From Bacteroidales bacterium (GTDB taxonomy: Bacteria > Bacteroidota > Bacteroidia > Bacteroidales > WCHB1-69): 64,000 nucleotides of DNA. The number at the start of each line of letters is the position of its first letter. Positions within the stretch are counted from its first letter, which is position 1. Below the pieces are notes generated by a model. The model was not told the origin of the DNA. It ran no database searches and saw only the letters and a list, made by a program, of their open reading frames with translations. Positions 52,801 through 60,987 of the stretch are shown piece by piece. The translations under genes were made by a program, and so were the position numbers. The stretch is from assembly GCA_024685175.1 (NCBI GenBank), contig JAIKWD010000018.1, positions 1 through 64,000 on the forward strand, given 5' to 3'.

Positions 52801-54242
52801 AAAGTGGAACCGTCAGCAGGAGAAACAATGTTCAATTCGGGTTGGGGCGCGGGCGGAACACCGAGTGCGATGTCGCGGTTGTAACGCGGCTGGATCTGGA
52901 TGTCGCCGTTATGGATACCGGCGAATCCAGTGACATTGGCCGTGGCTCCGGCGGCTAAGGTCGTGTCCAAACCAAAACGGTTGTAGATGGCACTCGTGCT
53001 ACCGTTTTGCGTGATGGTGGTGCTGACAGCGTCGGCCATACCGTTGGGGAAGGTGACGTTCTGCAAGGTGATGAGCTGTGCGTCGTATTGCTCGTAATTG
53101 TCAAGTAATTCCTCCATGGTAATCACGATCGGAGAGACTGCACCAGTGTTGTTGGTGGATGGCTCTGTGTTGAATGAAGCACTCATCTCGATCTGGTCGC
53201 TATAGACGGTGCGCTTGCCCACCAAGTTGCTGATCTGGTCACCTTCGTTGTACGAAGTCGTGATGGTGTTGCCGTAGATGAGCAAACCGGCAGAGGCATC
53301 CTTGACGTAAGTGTAGGCTCCCGACTTGAACACGAAGGTCACATCGTTGCCGATGAGAAAATTCGTGTTGTTGTCAGTCTGCGACTTGAAGGCGGCGATG
53401 TTAGCCAATTGCGTCGGGAAAGTGTAGGTGGCGGAAGCCATAAAGCTGGTGTCGGTGCCGTTGACGGCAATGGCCTTCACTGTGGTGTTGCTGGAAATCG
53501 TAAGCGGGGTGGAGTAGGCAATGCCATTGGTGGCTGGATCGGAACCATCAACAGTGTAGAGGATGGAAGCACCTGCAGTGGCGCAACTGATGGCAACGGT
53601 TTGAGGCGTTGCATATAGACCCGCAGGTACGGAGAACGTAGGCGTGGCTACTGTAATAGATGCAATCTCAGTGTATTTGTAGATGGTGACCAAATTGACG
53701 ATGGAACTGCTGCTTTTGTAGCAACTGAAAAGCGGGTCTCCATTATCGGTGTTGGGGTTGTAACGCATGTGTGTGCATGTCGTTGCGGTGGTTTGGGCGA
53801 TAACAGTGGTCGCTCCACTTTCATCAATGGTGATGGCAAAAGAAGCACGATCATTGATCATGGACTGGGTTTTCAGATAATTGCCGCTGGTGCCATTGCC
53901 TGCAGCGTACAGATACCCGGTGCCCACGTTGAAAGCGTAGGTGCCAGTGGAAACACCTGCTTCCAAAGTGATGATTTGCACATCATCCGTCAGCACGACC
54001 AGATTGCCGCTTTTGGTGATGGCTGCAGCTGCACGGTTGTTGGCCTTTTGCGTGGTGCCCAGCGCATAGTCAAAATCCGCAGCGACAATGACAATGCTGT
54101 CGCCAATGCTCAACTCGCTGGTGTTCGTGACCAACTGCCAGCCTTTCTCCGCGTGCACAGAACCTGCCGTGAACAACAAAATACCCAAGAATGCGAACAT
54201 ATACGCAATCTTGCTGATGTTGAAGGAGTTTGTCTTTTTCAT
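49896..54242 (-). CDS. Large T9SS surface protein with seven chitobiase-like (CHB_HEX) repeats
   Basis: A 1448-residue exported protein. Order (approximate residues): signal peptide 1-31; N-terminal beta domain 32-195; CHB_HEX repeat 197-280; a DUF5689-like OB domain 283-465; a linker domain 470-575; repeats 580-665 and 666-745; a BACON-like domain 748-830; repeats 832-912, 915-1000 and 1003-1085; a second DUF5689-like domain 1088-1280; a repeat 1284-1365; T9SS type A sorting domain 1368-1448 (from YPNPVVDQ). The repeats share YYTTDGTTP and KAIA motifs. No catalytic domain is seen, so adhesion or glycan binding is the likely role. Confidence 0.9.
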   Translation of the reverse strand: MKKTNSFNISKIAYMFAFLGILLFTAGSVHAEKGWQLVTNTSELSIGDSIVIVAADFDYALGTTQKANNRAAAAITKSGNLVVLTDDVQIITLEAGVSTGTYAFNVGTGYLYAAGNGTSGNYLKTQSMINDRASFAITIDESGATTVIAQTTATTCTHMRYNPNTDNGDPLFSCYKSSSSIVNLVTIYKYTEIASITVATPTFSVPAGLYATPQTVAISCATAGASILYTVDGSDPATNGIAYSTPLTISSNTTVKAIAVNGTDTSFMASATYTFPTQLANIAAFKSQTDNNTNFLIGNDVTFVFKSGAYTYVKDASAGLLIYGNTITTSYNEGDQISNLVGKRTVYSDQIEMSASFNTEPSTNNTGAVSPIVITMEELLDNYEQYDAQLITLQNVTFPNGMADAVSTTITQNGSTSAIYNRFGLDTTLAAGATANVTGFAGIHNGDIQIQPRYNRDIALGVPPAPQPELNIVSPADGSTFSTLENITIEIEILDFTLGTDGLLKVECPLLPAYNMPNPSYLDDEGFNMFQELQLSNIPAGTYQATLTLVGLDHQPLSTPISASTTFTVVAPVLATPTITVTGESTGTADTYYLTANVTIDAVSGAAIHYTTDGSEPTETSTLYTAPFDVTTSCTVKAIATKALYANSAVASATIVIDTPTVAAPTLAPAGGVFTDDVIIFIVNNDTSATVRYTTDGTEPTETSTIYTSSFSISTTTTIKAKAFKAGWHASNTVTATYTIVNEPILTVTPSALTFSSSNLTGTFTVSAAFLAGPLTLTCDNAHFNLSQTSFPSANGNHIVTVTFDGQEPATGLVTITGGTLTTQVSLTATVTLPTPTITPESGTSDTLITVTMACSNSNAAIYYTTDGTTPDASSSLYMGPFDLTAVGDYTIKAIAILSGWDNSDVAIARYDVYHYMVARPTITPDDGTEDTRIYVTIDCSTPNSTIYYTTDGTTPSESSTLYTAPFDLTLPGTYTVNAIATRPNWDNSEIATATFTVMAPEPVATPVITPNGGFFYDSAVVSITCVTEAANIYYTLDGTTPTENSTLYSGPFTLNAETIVTAKAFSRDRPASETVSATFTFPVEVPNIAAFKAANSATDTTVYKITGDVTFVFENGANFYIQDATGGLLVYDNQNNNVITRTYTEGDVISGGVCGTYTLYNGLVEMVPTRDLAAATSNTGTVSPVIATIADISTNYNQLESKLVKLSDVTFTQGGTFTTASASNIAIEQNGESMQVRNVFKTLDMTIDAGATADVTGFVLRYNTNYQIAPRDNDDIEISTVEMDTVATPVITVYPLTNDMVSIEITCATSGATIHYTFESADPDENATTYTGPIAFSDMNFTIKAIAVKEGMANSPVVTYNYTPDGIDDYESAIVIYPNPVVDQCTVTSEDGAIANVVVYDLYGKIVKSVQVNSNSAQIDMGGLAKGTYLMRVITDRGVSTQKVIKQ

Positions 54243-54301
54243 GTTTCTTGTCTTTTAATGATAAATATTAATAATTTCTAATTTGCTTTATGACAATGGT
54301 T

Positions 54302-54328
54302 TGTATAGACAAGTCGTGAGTCTATACA
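54302..54328. repeat. Perfect inverted repeat in the 5' leader of the large T9SS gene
   Basis: TGTATAGAC (54302-54310) and GTCTATACA (54320-54328) pair fully over a 9-nt loop. On the minus strand it lies about 60 bp upstream of the ATG, within the predicted leader, so it could be an RNA hairpin or an operator. Confidence 0.65.
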
Positions 54329-54334
54329 TAACCC

Positions 54335-54343
54335 GCAAAATTA
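54335..54343 (-). promoter_or_regulatory. -7 element of the large T9SS gene
   Basis: TAATTTTGC on the minus strand matches TAnnTTTGC, 92 bp upstream of the ATG at 54242. Confidence 0.55.
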
Positions 54344-54405
54344 ATCTTTTTTCTGAAATAAACACTACGTTGTGAATAACTGTTTAAAAGTAGAACAGAA
54401 GGCCG

Positions 54406-55119
54406 TTAGTGCAGGACGGTGGCTAAGATTTCTACAGACTCAATGTCTTTGAGCTGATCGTTGTGGATCTTGTAATACTCAATCAGATAATGCAACAAGG
54501 TGTTGCGCGTCTGTCGGTTAGGAATGAACTGAACATTATTGTTGAGCAATTGTGAAAGATAATGACTTTCCGTGTCGGGCATTTCGGTTCGCTCATCGAT
54601 GCGGAGATGTTGGAATTTGCACTCTGTGAGCGAGAAATAGGGTGTCGATTTGGAATAATTATTCTCCGGAAAGAAACCTAGAATGATACTTAACCGAATG
54701 AGGAAACGAAGTGGCAAATCTGGAGGGCACGTGTCGGCTTCGTTGACTTTCGTGATCTCCTCTTTCAGAAAATGAAACAGCACAGGGTCGGGGCTGGACT
54801 CTAGTAAAATTTTATAGATCAGTTCATTATAAAAAAGCAGCAGGGCACTTTTCACAGGGTCGAAGCTGACACTGGAGGCCGGGTCCTCGCGGGAGATGTC
54901 TTTGATGAACTGCAGTTGATCGTTGGAACGTTCGGCGTATGTGAGGTGAACCAAGGCCATCGGCGCGAACATGGAAGCCCTTATCCGGCTCTTCTTGCCA
55001 AAGGCTCCTTTGACAATGAAGGATTGCGTACCTTGCGCCTCCGTGAAGATCTTCACGATGAGAGAGGTGTCGGAATATTTGGTGCTGTGAAGAACGATGC
55101 CGGATGTGGATACGATCAT
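54406..55119 (-). CDS. recO: DNA repair protein RecO
   Basis: RecO anneals single strands and, with RecR, loads RecA onto SSB-coated DNA. The 237-residue protein has an N-terminal OB fold (GIVLHSTKYSDTSLIVKIFTEAQGTQSFIVKGAFGKKS) and a helical C-terminal domain. The zinc-finger cysteines of many RecO proteins are absent, as is usual in Bacteroidota. It is the last gene of rbfA-lolE-porZ-recO and lies 10 bp after porZ. Confidence 0.9.
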   Translation of the reverse strand: MIVSTSGIVLHSTKYSDTSLIVKIFTEAQGTQSFIVKGAFGKKSRIRASMFAPMALVHLTYAERSNDQLQFIKDISREDPASSVSFDPVKSALLLFYNELIYKILLESSPDPVLFHFLKEEITKVNEADTCPPDLPLRFLIRLSIILGFFPENNYSKSTPYFSLTECKFQHLRIDERTEMPDTESHYLSQLLNNNVQFIPNRQTRNTLLHYLIEYYKIHNDQLKDIESVEILATVLH

Positions 55120-55129
55120 GGGAATCGTT

Positions 55130-57487
55130 TTAATGGATGAACAAGAACTTGGTCACGATCTTTTCCTTACCCTCTTCATCTGATGCCATGACATAGTAGA
55201 CGCCTGTGGCAGGGCGCTGTCCAAAGTGATCTAGGCAATCCCACACAAGCTGTCCTCCATCACTGTAGCCTTGCCATACCAGTTTGCCAGAGGCATCAGT
55301 AATCTTGCACAACGAATTGGTCTTGAGCCCTTTCACGGCAACCTTGCCCCTATAGTCGTGACGTACGGGGTTGGGTACGACGGGCAGGTCTTCGTAGGTC
55401 TCATAACCTTGTGTGGCTGTGCCACGATAACTGACGAGTCCTTTGGCGGTGGCGAAATAGACTTCACCACTCAGCTGGTCAATGTTGATGCTGTTGATCT
55501 GATTGGAGAACAAAGGGTGGTCTTCGGCGGTGAAATGGAGCAGTTGCTCCTGGCCGTTCTCGCTCATGAGAAAGACGCCGGCCTTGTTGGTGCCGATCCA
55601 TTTGCGATTGGCTCCATCCACGGCAATAGCGGTGATGGCCTCATATTCAAGAAGCACGGATACATAACCGTCTTGCTCAAGTAGGATGTTGTTGGGGTTT
55701 GCTGAACCTTCAAATATCTTTTGGGGGTAATAGATGACCTTTATGCCTTTGTCGGTACCAATCCAGATCTCCCCATCAAGGTCTTCGGCTACGCAATAGA
55801 CGGTGGATGAGTTGACTCTGGCAGCGATGTTCATGTCCACACGCCGGAACTGGTCATCGCCGGGGTTGTCGTATGTGCCGTTCTCGTTGAAGGCGATAAG
55901 GTGGTATTTGTTGAAGTTGTCGTCACGGGGAAAGGTGACCCACTTGATGTTGCGAGAATCAACGAGCACTTGGTCGGCGGCCACTCCCTGCGGCGTTCCG
56001 GTAATCACGCCACTAGTGATGTTATAGTTGTGCCATGTGCCATCAGGCTCCATCATCTTCAGCATGTGACTTGTTTGGCTGTTGGTGACCCATAAGTTAC
56101 CCTTCTTGTCATACGCTAACCCAGAAACAAATGTTGAACCGAGATCCGTAGAGTCCAAGGCACTGTTGCTGGCGTTGAAATGTTGCACGATATGCTGGTT
56201 CTTGCATTTGAACAAACCATTGCCCCAAGACGCAATATACCACTCGGTTTCGTCTTTGGGGTTGATGATGACATTGACGAAGTCCATGGTGAGATGGTTG
56301 GGATCATAGTTGTAAAAGTCCCATGCATTATAATACCATTTGTTGTTGACGAACCAGCTGACAGATGGATATTGATAGCTGGGAGAGAACGAAGCATTGT
56401 GGGCGCCAGGTACAACGGCTAATATGCCGTTTTGACTGCATAACCCGAAAGAATTAGTGGTAAAAGGACCATTGGCATTATAGATCTTGTTGTAGAAGAA
56501 TGTCCTGTTGGCAAGGATAAGTCCATAGTTGTCATCAGCAATCCAGATGTTGTCATTGTCGAGGTTGGCCTCTTTGGCGTAAGGATAGCTGTTGTCGTCT
56601 TGGTACCAAGTGCCCTTGAACTGGTGCTCGAAGTTGGAATTGAAGACATCGACGTAAAACTGGTTGCAGATGGCCATCTCTTGGTCGTTCCCAGAGATGT
56701 CCATCACGTTGTCGTAGACTTGTGTGGTAGCCATCCACTCGCCGTTGGTATGTACGAAGATAGTGTCTTTGATGTTTTCGTTGACTTCAAGGGTGGAGTT
56801 TTTGTTGGCATACACGTAGCCCCCAATGGCGAACAAGTTGTCAAAGTTGTAGTCACCTAGAGGTTCTTTTCTCCATTCAAGGAAATTGGATGGTACGGGG
56901 TTGCTTCGAGCAATGCTGAATATGCCCATGTTGGTGGCCAAATAGTAATGGGTGTCGTCCAGGGTGAGGTCCTGGGCTATGTAGGAAGTGTCCGTCCCTT
57001 GGGTGAACCATGTCTCCTCGATAAGCCGATCATTAATGTTAATGACCACTACGCCAAATGGATACACAATATAAGCCCGATCCCCGTATATGCGCACGTG
57101 GGAAGGTGATTTGGAACCCGTCAACTGTTTGTTTTTTACATCGCTGACATTGTATAGCTTATCACCCTGAATGAAATCCAGATTGCCATTCTGGTAACAT
57201 ACAATCAGGGTAGCACTGGTTTTGTCATAGCAAATTTTAACAAGATCCACATCGGAAAGGCCGTCTACTTTAGTCCATGAAGATATGGCTGGACTTTCGT
57301 CCAGGTACGTTTTCTTTTCCAACAGCATTATGCCGTTAGTGGTCGCTGCGTATATGTAGTCGTCGGCTACTGCCACGGAGTGGAATCGGTGTAGCGGGAT
57401 ATGACTGCGGAACTTTCCGATGGGCGTTTGGCCATGGAGGCTCGCGAACAGCGTCACTGCGAAAGTGAAGAGGAGGATTCTTTTCAT
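55130..57487 (-). CDS. porZ: PorZ-like T9SS beta-propeller protein
   Basis: PorZ is a surface component of the T9SS sortase complex that helps deliver A-LPS to the sortase PorU. The 785-residue protein has a signal peptide (1-19), two beta-propellers (for example HSVAVADDYIYAATTNGIMLLEKK and IWIGTDKGIKVIYY) and a C-terminal sorting-like domain starting near LPVVPNPVRHD. The N-terminal KVDGLSDVDLVKICYD and YIVYPFGVVVININD match the PorZ pattern. The ATG at 57487 overlaps the upstream gene stop (ATGA). A generic two-component-regulator propeller protein is the alternative. Confidence 0.77.
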   Translation of the reverse strand: MKRILLFTFAVTLFASLHGQTPIGKFRSHIPLHRFHSVAVADDYIYAATTNGIMLLEKKTYLDESPAISSWTKVDGLSDVDLVKICYDKTSATLIVCYQNGNLDFIQGDKLYNVSDVKNKQLTGSKSPSHVRIYGDRAYIVYPFGVVVININDRLIEETWFTQGTDTSYIAQDLTLDDTHYYLATNMGIFSIARSNPVPSNFLEWRKEPLGDYNFDNLFAIGGYVYANKNSTLEVNENIKDTIFVHTNGEWMATTQVYDNVMDISGNDQEMAICNQFYVDVFNSNFEHQFKGTWYQDDNSYPYAKEANLDNDNIWIADDNYGLILANRTFFYNKIYNANGPFTTNSFGLCSQNGILAVVPGAHNASFSPSYQYPSVSWFVNNKWYYNAWDFYNYDPNHLTMDFVNVIINPKDETEWYIASWGNGLFKCKNQHIVQHFNASNSALDSTDLGSTFVSGLAYDKKGNLWVTNSQTSHMLKMMEPDGTWHNYNITSGVITGTPQGVAADQVLVDSRNIKWVTFPRDDNFNKYHLIAFNENGTYDNPGDDQFRRVDMNIAARVNSSTVYCVAEDLDGEIWIGTDKGIKVIYYPQKIFEGSANPNNILLEQDGYVSVLLEYEAITAIAVDGANRKWIGTNKAGVFLMSENGQEQLLHFTAEDHPLFSNQINSINIDQLSGEVYFATAKGLVSYRGTATQGYETYEDLPVVPNPVRHDYRGKVAVKGLKTNSLCKITDASGKLVWQGYSDGGQLVWDCLDHFGQRPATGVYYVMASDEEGKEKIVTKFLFIH

Positions 57488-58728
57488 AAGCGGTTGTTTT
57501 TTAGGGACGCTTTGCGCAGCGCCAGGGCTGGTATCAATGAAGTGAGTAGACTGATGGCAAGAATAGTAACACCCACCCATAGAAAATCGGTGAATTGCAT
57601 TTGGACAGGATAGTATGGGATGATGTAGTTCCCGCTGCCGCCACCGAGCTTAACCACGTGGAAGACTTGTTGTATGAGACAGATTATGGCGCCGAGTGCC
57701 ATGCCGACTGCTCCTCCTGCGCATGAAGTGAGAATGCCCTCATAGACAAACACTCTTTGCAGAAGTGAGTTTGAAGCCCCCATGCTACGCATGACCGATG
57801 TGTCTTCACGTTTTTCCAAAATCAATATGCCTAGAGACCCGATGATGTTGAAAGCGGAGATAAGCAGGATGAAAGCCAGGATGACATAGATGACCAGCTT
57901 CTCGGATTGCATTGTCTTGAACAGCGTCTCTTCTTGTTGGTACTTGTTCTTTACTCGATATGACGGACCTACAATGTGCTGGATTTTATCTTGACATTTT
58001 CTATATTTTGCGGGGTCCTTGAGCTGGATCTCCACAGAGGTGACTTCACCTTCATACAACATCAAATCACGTACGAAGTCGATGGAACAAAAGACATGAT
58101 TTTGGTCATGGGTGGTGTTGGTGTTAAAGACGCCAGTGGGGTAGAGGAACTGGGTGGTGAAGGCGTCAGTGGGGTTGGCTAGGTTTTTCTTGGTGCGTTT
58201 GGGATAGTAGACCTTCATGAGGTCGTAGCTCCGCAAGTTGAGTTGGAGAGTGCCCGCAGCGATGTTGCCCACTACCGCGCAGGGCTGTCCCCCCCTGTAT
58301 AGATCAAAGGTTCCATCAATCAGTAAGTTGTCAAAACCTTTGCGTTCTATGTATTCCTTGGACACGCCCTTTAGCCGAAGCAACTCTTGCCTGTCGTTGT
58401 ATGTGGTAAGCACCATGTCACTGACCACTTCGTCTACAGCTGCCACTTCGGGCAATGCCGCCAGCTTCTCCTTCGGAAAGGAATCGACAGGAAAGGATTT
58501 GCCCTCTACCAGCGTGATCTCGAAGTCGGGATTGAAGGCGTTGAACCATCCACCGATGGTTTGCTCCATGCCGTTGAATACGGAAAGCACGACGATGAGC
58601 GCAGCGGCGCAAACCATGATGCCCAACATTGACACCAAGGAGATGACGTTGATGATATTATGTTGCTTTTTGGAAAACAAATATCTCAACGCGATGTAAA
58701 AGGCCGTTTTACGCTGCTCTTTTTTCAA
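57484..58728 (-). CDS. LolC/LolE-type ABC transporter permease
   Basis: The 414-residue inner-membrane protein has one N-terminal helix (about 26-50), a large periplasmic domain with DEVVSDMVLTTYN and LRLKGVSKEYI, and three C-terminal helices with the FtsX-like block IIGSLGILILEKREDTSVMRSMGAS. It matches LolC/LolE permeases that release lipoproteins to the outer membrane. No ATPase gene is adjacent. The start is a TTG at 58728, two bases after the rbfA stop; no ATG occurs until residue 35. Its stop overlaps the porZ ATG. Confidence 0.87.
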   Translation of the reverse strand: MKKEQRKTAFYIALRYLFSKKQHNIINVISLVSMLGIMVCAAALIVVLSVFNGMEQTIGGWFNAFNPDFEITLVEGKSFPVDSFPKEKLAALPEVAAVDEVVSDMVLTTYNDRQELLRLKGVSKEYIERKGFDNLLIDGTFDLYRGGQPCAVVGNIAAGTLQLNLRSYDLMKVYYPKRTKKNLANPTDAFTTQFLYPTGVFNTNTTHDQNHVFCSIDFVRDLMLYEGEVTSVEIQLKDPAKYRKCQDKIQHIVGPSYRVKNKYQQEETLFKTMQSEKLVIYVILAFILLISAFNIIGSLGILILEKREDTSVMRSMGASNSLLQRVFVYEGILTSCAGGAVGMALGAIICLIQQVFHVVKLGGGSGNYIIPYYPVQMQFTDFLWVGVTILAISLLTSLIPALALRKASLKNNRL

Positions 58729-58730
58729 GA

Positions 58731-59066
58731 TTATTGTTTCAAAAGACGGTCGATGTTCTCCATGTAATCCAAAGTGTCATCAATGAAGAATTCAAGCTGA
58801 GGCACCACCCGAAGCTGATTCTTGATTTTCTGTCCCAAGCGGAAACGGATGTCTTTGGTGTTGGCTCGTACGGCCCCGATAACAATGTCTTTGTCAGGAG
58901 CCATGTATATGCTTAGGTATGCACGTGCTATGGAGAGATCTGAGGTGATGGTGACTTGGGTCACTGTGATCATACAATTGTATATGCTCTTGCTGTCTTG
59001 TAGCAGGATGTTGGCTAATTCTCTCTGAAGCAGTGAGGCTATTTTTTGTTGTCTAGTGGAATTCAT
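58731..59066 (-). CDS. rbfA: 30S ribosome-binding factor A
   Basis: RbfA assists 16S rRNA 5'-end processing and small-subunit maturation, notably in the cold. The 111-residue protein has the N-terminal RQQKIASLLQRELANILLQD and a KH-like core with ITVTQVTITSDLSIARAYLSIY; VPQLEFFIDDTLDYMENIDRLL is the conserved end. It is the first gene of the operon. The lolE-type gene follows after 2 bp. Confidence 0.93.
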   Translation of the reverse strand: MNSTRQQKIASLLQRELANILLQDSKSIYNCMITVTQVTITSDLSIARAYLSIYMAPDKDIVIGAVRANTKDIRFRLGQKIKNQLRVVPQLEFFIDDTLDYMENIDRLLKQ

Positions 59067-59096
59067 TATTTAAAAGGGTCTCAATATTTTGCAACT

Positions 59097-59105
59097 GCAA
59101 AAATA
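59097..59105 (-). promoter_or_regulatory. -7 element of rbfA-lolE-porZ-recO
   Basis: TATTTTTGC on the minus strand, 30 bp upstream of the rbfA ATG. Confidence 0.65.
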
Positions 59106-59127
59106 ACAAAAACTTCCGATTTTTTTC

Positions 59128-59136
59128 TATTTTTGC
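59128..59136 (+). promoter_or_regulatory. -7 element of the outer-membrane barrel gene
   Basis: TATTTTTGC lies 25 bp upstream of the ATG at 59162, divergent from the rbfA promoter. Confidence 0.62.
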
Positions 59137-59161
59137 AGCCGTTTAGAAAAGATAGATTAAG

Positions 59162-59806
59162 ATGTTGTTATACAGTATGATGAAAGAGAAAAACATGAAA
59201 AACAAATCCATGCTGATCATCCCTTTGTTCCTGCTGTTCGCTTTTGTGTGTACGAACGCTGCGGATGCTCAGTTCAACCTCGGACTCAAAGTAGCCGGCA
59301 ATGCCACCAATTACAAAAAGCTGTCCTCTATGGATCTGGGTTTCGACGCTGGCCTTTTTATGCGTCTCGGCGATCAATTCTACTTCCAACCAGAGGTTAA
59401 CTATTCATTTAAGTCTACGAGACTCACTAACTTGAGCGATTTTGTTGGCGAAGTGCACGAGAATGTCCGACTTAAACAACACTTTGTCGATTTACCCCTC
59501 TTGCTGGGTTTTCACTTTATAAACAATGACAACTTTAAGGTTCATCTGACGGTAGGCCCGCGCTTTGGCTTCCGCATCGGGAGCAATCTGAAAGAAATAG
59601 ATCCCGAGATGGACGAAGGTGGCAAATTGCAATGGGCCGGCCAGTTTGGTATAGGTTTTGACATCTGGCGTTTTACCTTGGATGCCCGTTACGACCTTGC
59701 TTCTGATAAGTTGTTCAACCGTGAGAGTTCCAGTACGGCCAATTCCCGCAATAACTGGACGCAGAACATGATTGTGGTCGCTTTAGGCTTTAAGTTTATT
59801 AAATAA
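59162..59806 (+). CDS. Outer-membrane beta-barrel protein (porin family, OMP_b-brl_2-like)
   Basis: A 214-residue protein with a signal peptide and an eight-strand barrel pattern: FNLGLKVAGNATNYK, FDAGLFMRLGDQFYFQPEVNYSF, HFVDLPLLLGFHF, FKVHLTVGPRFGFRIG, and a terminal MIVVALGFKFIK. It resembles the small OmpX/OmpW-like barrels frequent in Bacteroidota. The first ATG is used; the ATG at 59195 (MKNKSMLIIPLF) gives a more canonical signal peptide and may be the real start. Function unknown. A hairpin terminator follows. Confidence 0.8.
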   Translation: MLLYSMMKEKNMKNKSMLIIPLFLLFAFVCTNAADAQFNLGLKVAGNATNYKKLSSMDLGFDAGLFMRLGDQFYFQPEVNYSFKSTRLTNLSDFVGEVHENVRLKQHFVDLPLLLGFHFINNDNFKVHLTVGPRFGFRIGSNLKEIDPEMDEGGKLQWAGQFGIGFDIWRFTLDARYDLASDKLFNRESSSTANSRNNWTQNMIVVALGFKFIK

Positions 59807-59807
59807 T

Positions 59808-59850
59808 TCGAACTTTTTTTAGATAAGACCCAAAGTTCGATTCTTTTTTT
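59808..59850 (+). terminator. Intrinsic terminator after the barrel gene
   Basis: TCGAACTTT (59808-59816) pairs perfectly with AAAGTTCGA (59832-59840) over a 15-nt loop, followed by TTCTTTTTTT. The loop is long, so the strength is uncertain. Confidence 0.65.
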
Positions 59851-59862
59851 CCGTTATTAATA

Positions 59863-60423
59863 ATGAGCGAACGTCAAAATGCTATGATCATGCGTTGGCT
59901 GGAGGGTTGCCGAAAGGGCGACCGCCGTGCGCAACAGCAGTTGTTCAAGCATTTCTACAGTCCGATGTTCCGTGTATGTATGCGTTATGCAGGCAGTACC
60001 GATGAAGCGGAGGATATGCTCAACGAGGGCTTTTTGAAGGTGTTTTCCAACCTCGACAAATACGAAAACACGGGTTCTTTCGAATCGTGGATGAAACGGG
60101 TGATGGTCAATGCGGCCCTGGACCACCGGCGTAAGTACGATCCCAAGGTGGCTACGACTGACCTGGCTGAGGTTGCCGATACGGTGGAGGTGGGCTACGA
60201 TGTGAACGCCGCCATCGGGCGACTCTCTTCGGAGGCCATCATCGCGCTGATACAACAGTTGCCCCCGACCACGCGCACGGTGTTCAACCTGTTCGTGTTC
60301 GACGGCTGCTCCCACGCGGAAATCGCGCAACGGCTCGGGATGAGCGAAGGCACGTCCGCCTGGCACGTCAACGCGGCCCGCACCCGTCTCAAAAACGAGA
60401 TTGCTAAAATGAATAACGAATAG
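59863..60423 (+). CDS. ECF-type RNA polymerase sigma factor
   Basis: A 186-residue alternative sigma factor. Region 2 runs from about 10 to 90 (FKHFYSPMFRVCMRYAGSTDEAEDMLNEGFLKVFSNL, SFESWMKRVMVNAALDHRR) and region 4 from about 125 to 180 (LPPTTRTVFNLFVFDGCSHAEIAQRLGMSEGTSAWHVNAARTRL), a helix-turn-helix for the -35 box. It is directly followed (3 bp) by a membrane protein that is its probable anti-sigma partner. The regulon is unknown. Confidence 0.92.
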   Translation: MSERQNAMIMRWLEGCRKGDRRAQQQLFKHFYSPMFRVCMRYAGSTDEAEDMLNEGFLKVFSNLDKYENTGSFESWMKRVMVNAALDHRRKYDPKVATTDLAEVADTVEVGYDVNAAIGRLSSEAIIALIQQLPPTTRTVFNLFVFDGCSHAEIAQRLGMSEGTSAWHVNAARTRLKNEIAKMNNE

Positions 60424-60426
60424 TCT

Positions 60427-60921
60427 ATGGCAGATTTTGACCAATTGATAAAAGAGAAAGCCGAACAGGCAGAATACACCTACAAGCCTGCTGCATGGCG
60501 CGGCTTCGCCCGCAGCGCCGGCATCAAGGCCGGGCTACCTGCGTGGTCCGTGGCCCTTATCTCGGTGGCGACAGTGGCTCTGGTGACCCTCGTCACCGTG
60601 ACCCTCGTGCGTCACACCCAAGGAACAGGACAGACGCCAGACCCTGAGCAGACTGTGGTGACGATGACGGAAGACACGGCAACGGTGGATTCTACGGTCA
60701 TAACGGACGCTCCCGTGACGGCTGAGAGGCCCGCGACCAAGTCCGTCGCCATTCCGACGCACAAGCCCCTGGCCGACACGCCGACCACCAGCACCGTGGC
60801 CAAGCCCCAAAAACCGCGACAAGTCTACTACGGCCGGCCCGTGGAACTCAACGTCGACACCATCACGCAGATGGAACCCACCGACGAACAGTTGCGCCAA
60901 GGCAACAGTAGAATTTTTTAA
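60427..60921 (+). CDS. Probable anti-sigma factor, single-pass membrane protein
   Basis: A 164-residue protein with a short cytoplasmic N-terminus (MADFDQLIKEKAEQAEYTYKP), one transmembrane segment (about 37-62) and a Thr/Pro-rich periplasmic stretch. The gene order sigma factor then single-pass membrane protein, and the short sigma-binding-like N-terminus, suggest an anti-sigma factor. No zinc-binding HxxxCxxC motif is present, so the assignment rests mainly on context. The stop codon overlaps the terminator hairpin. Confidence 0.65.
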   Translation: MADFDQLIKEKAEQAEYTYKPAAWRGFARSAGIKAGLPAWSVALISVATVALVTLVTVTLVRHTQGTGQTPDPEQTVVTMTEDTATVDSTVITDAPVTAERPATKSVAIPTHKPLADTPTTSTVAKPQKPRQVYYGRPVELNVDTITQMEPTDEQLRQGNSRIF

Positions 60922-60946
60922 TCTCGCTTTTGCGAGATTTTTTTTT
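60921..60946 (+). terminator. Intrinsic terminator of the sigma/anti-sigma operon
   Basis: ATCTCGC and GCGAGAT pair over a TTTT loop, followed by T8. The stem begins at the last base of the stop codon. Confidence 0.85.
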
Positions 60947-60987
60947 ATATTTGCCACGACTTTATGTTTCATTAAACCCAAAAATCT

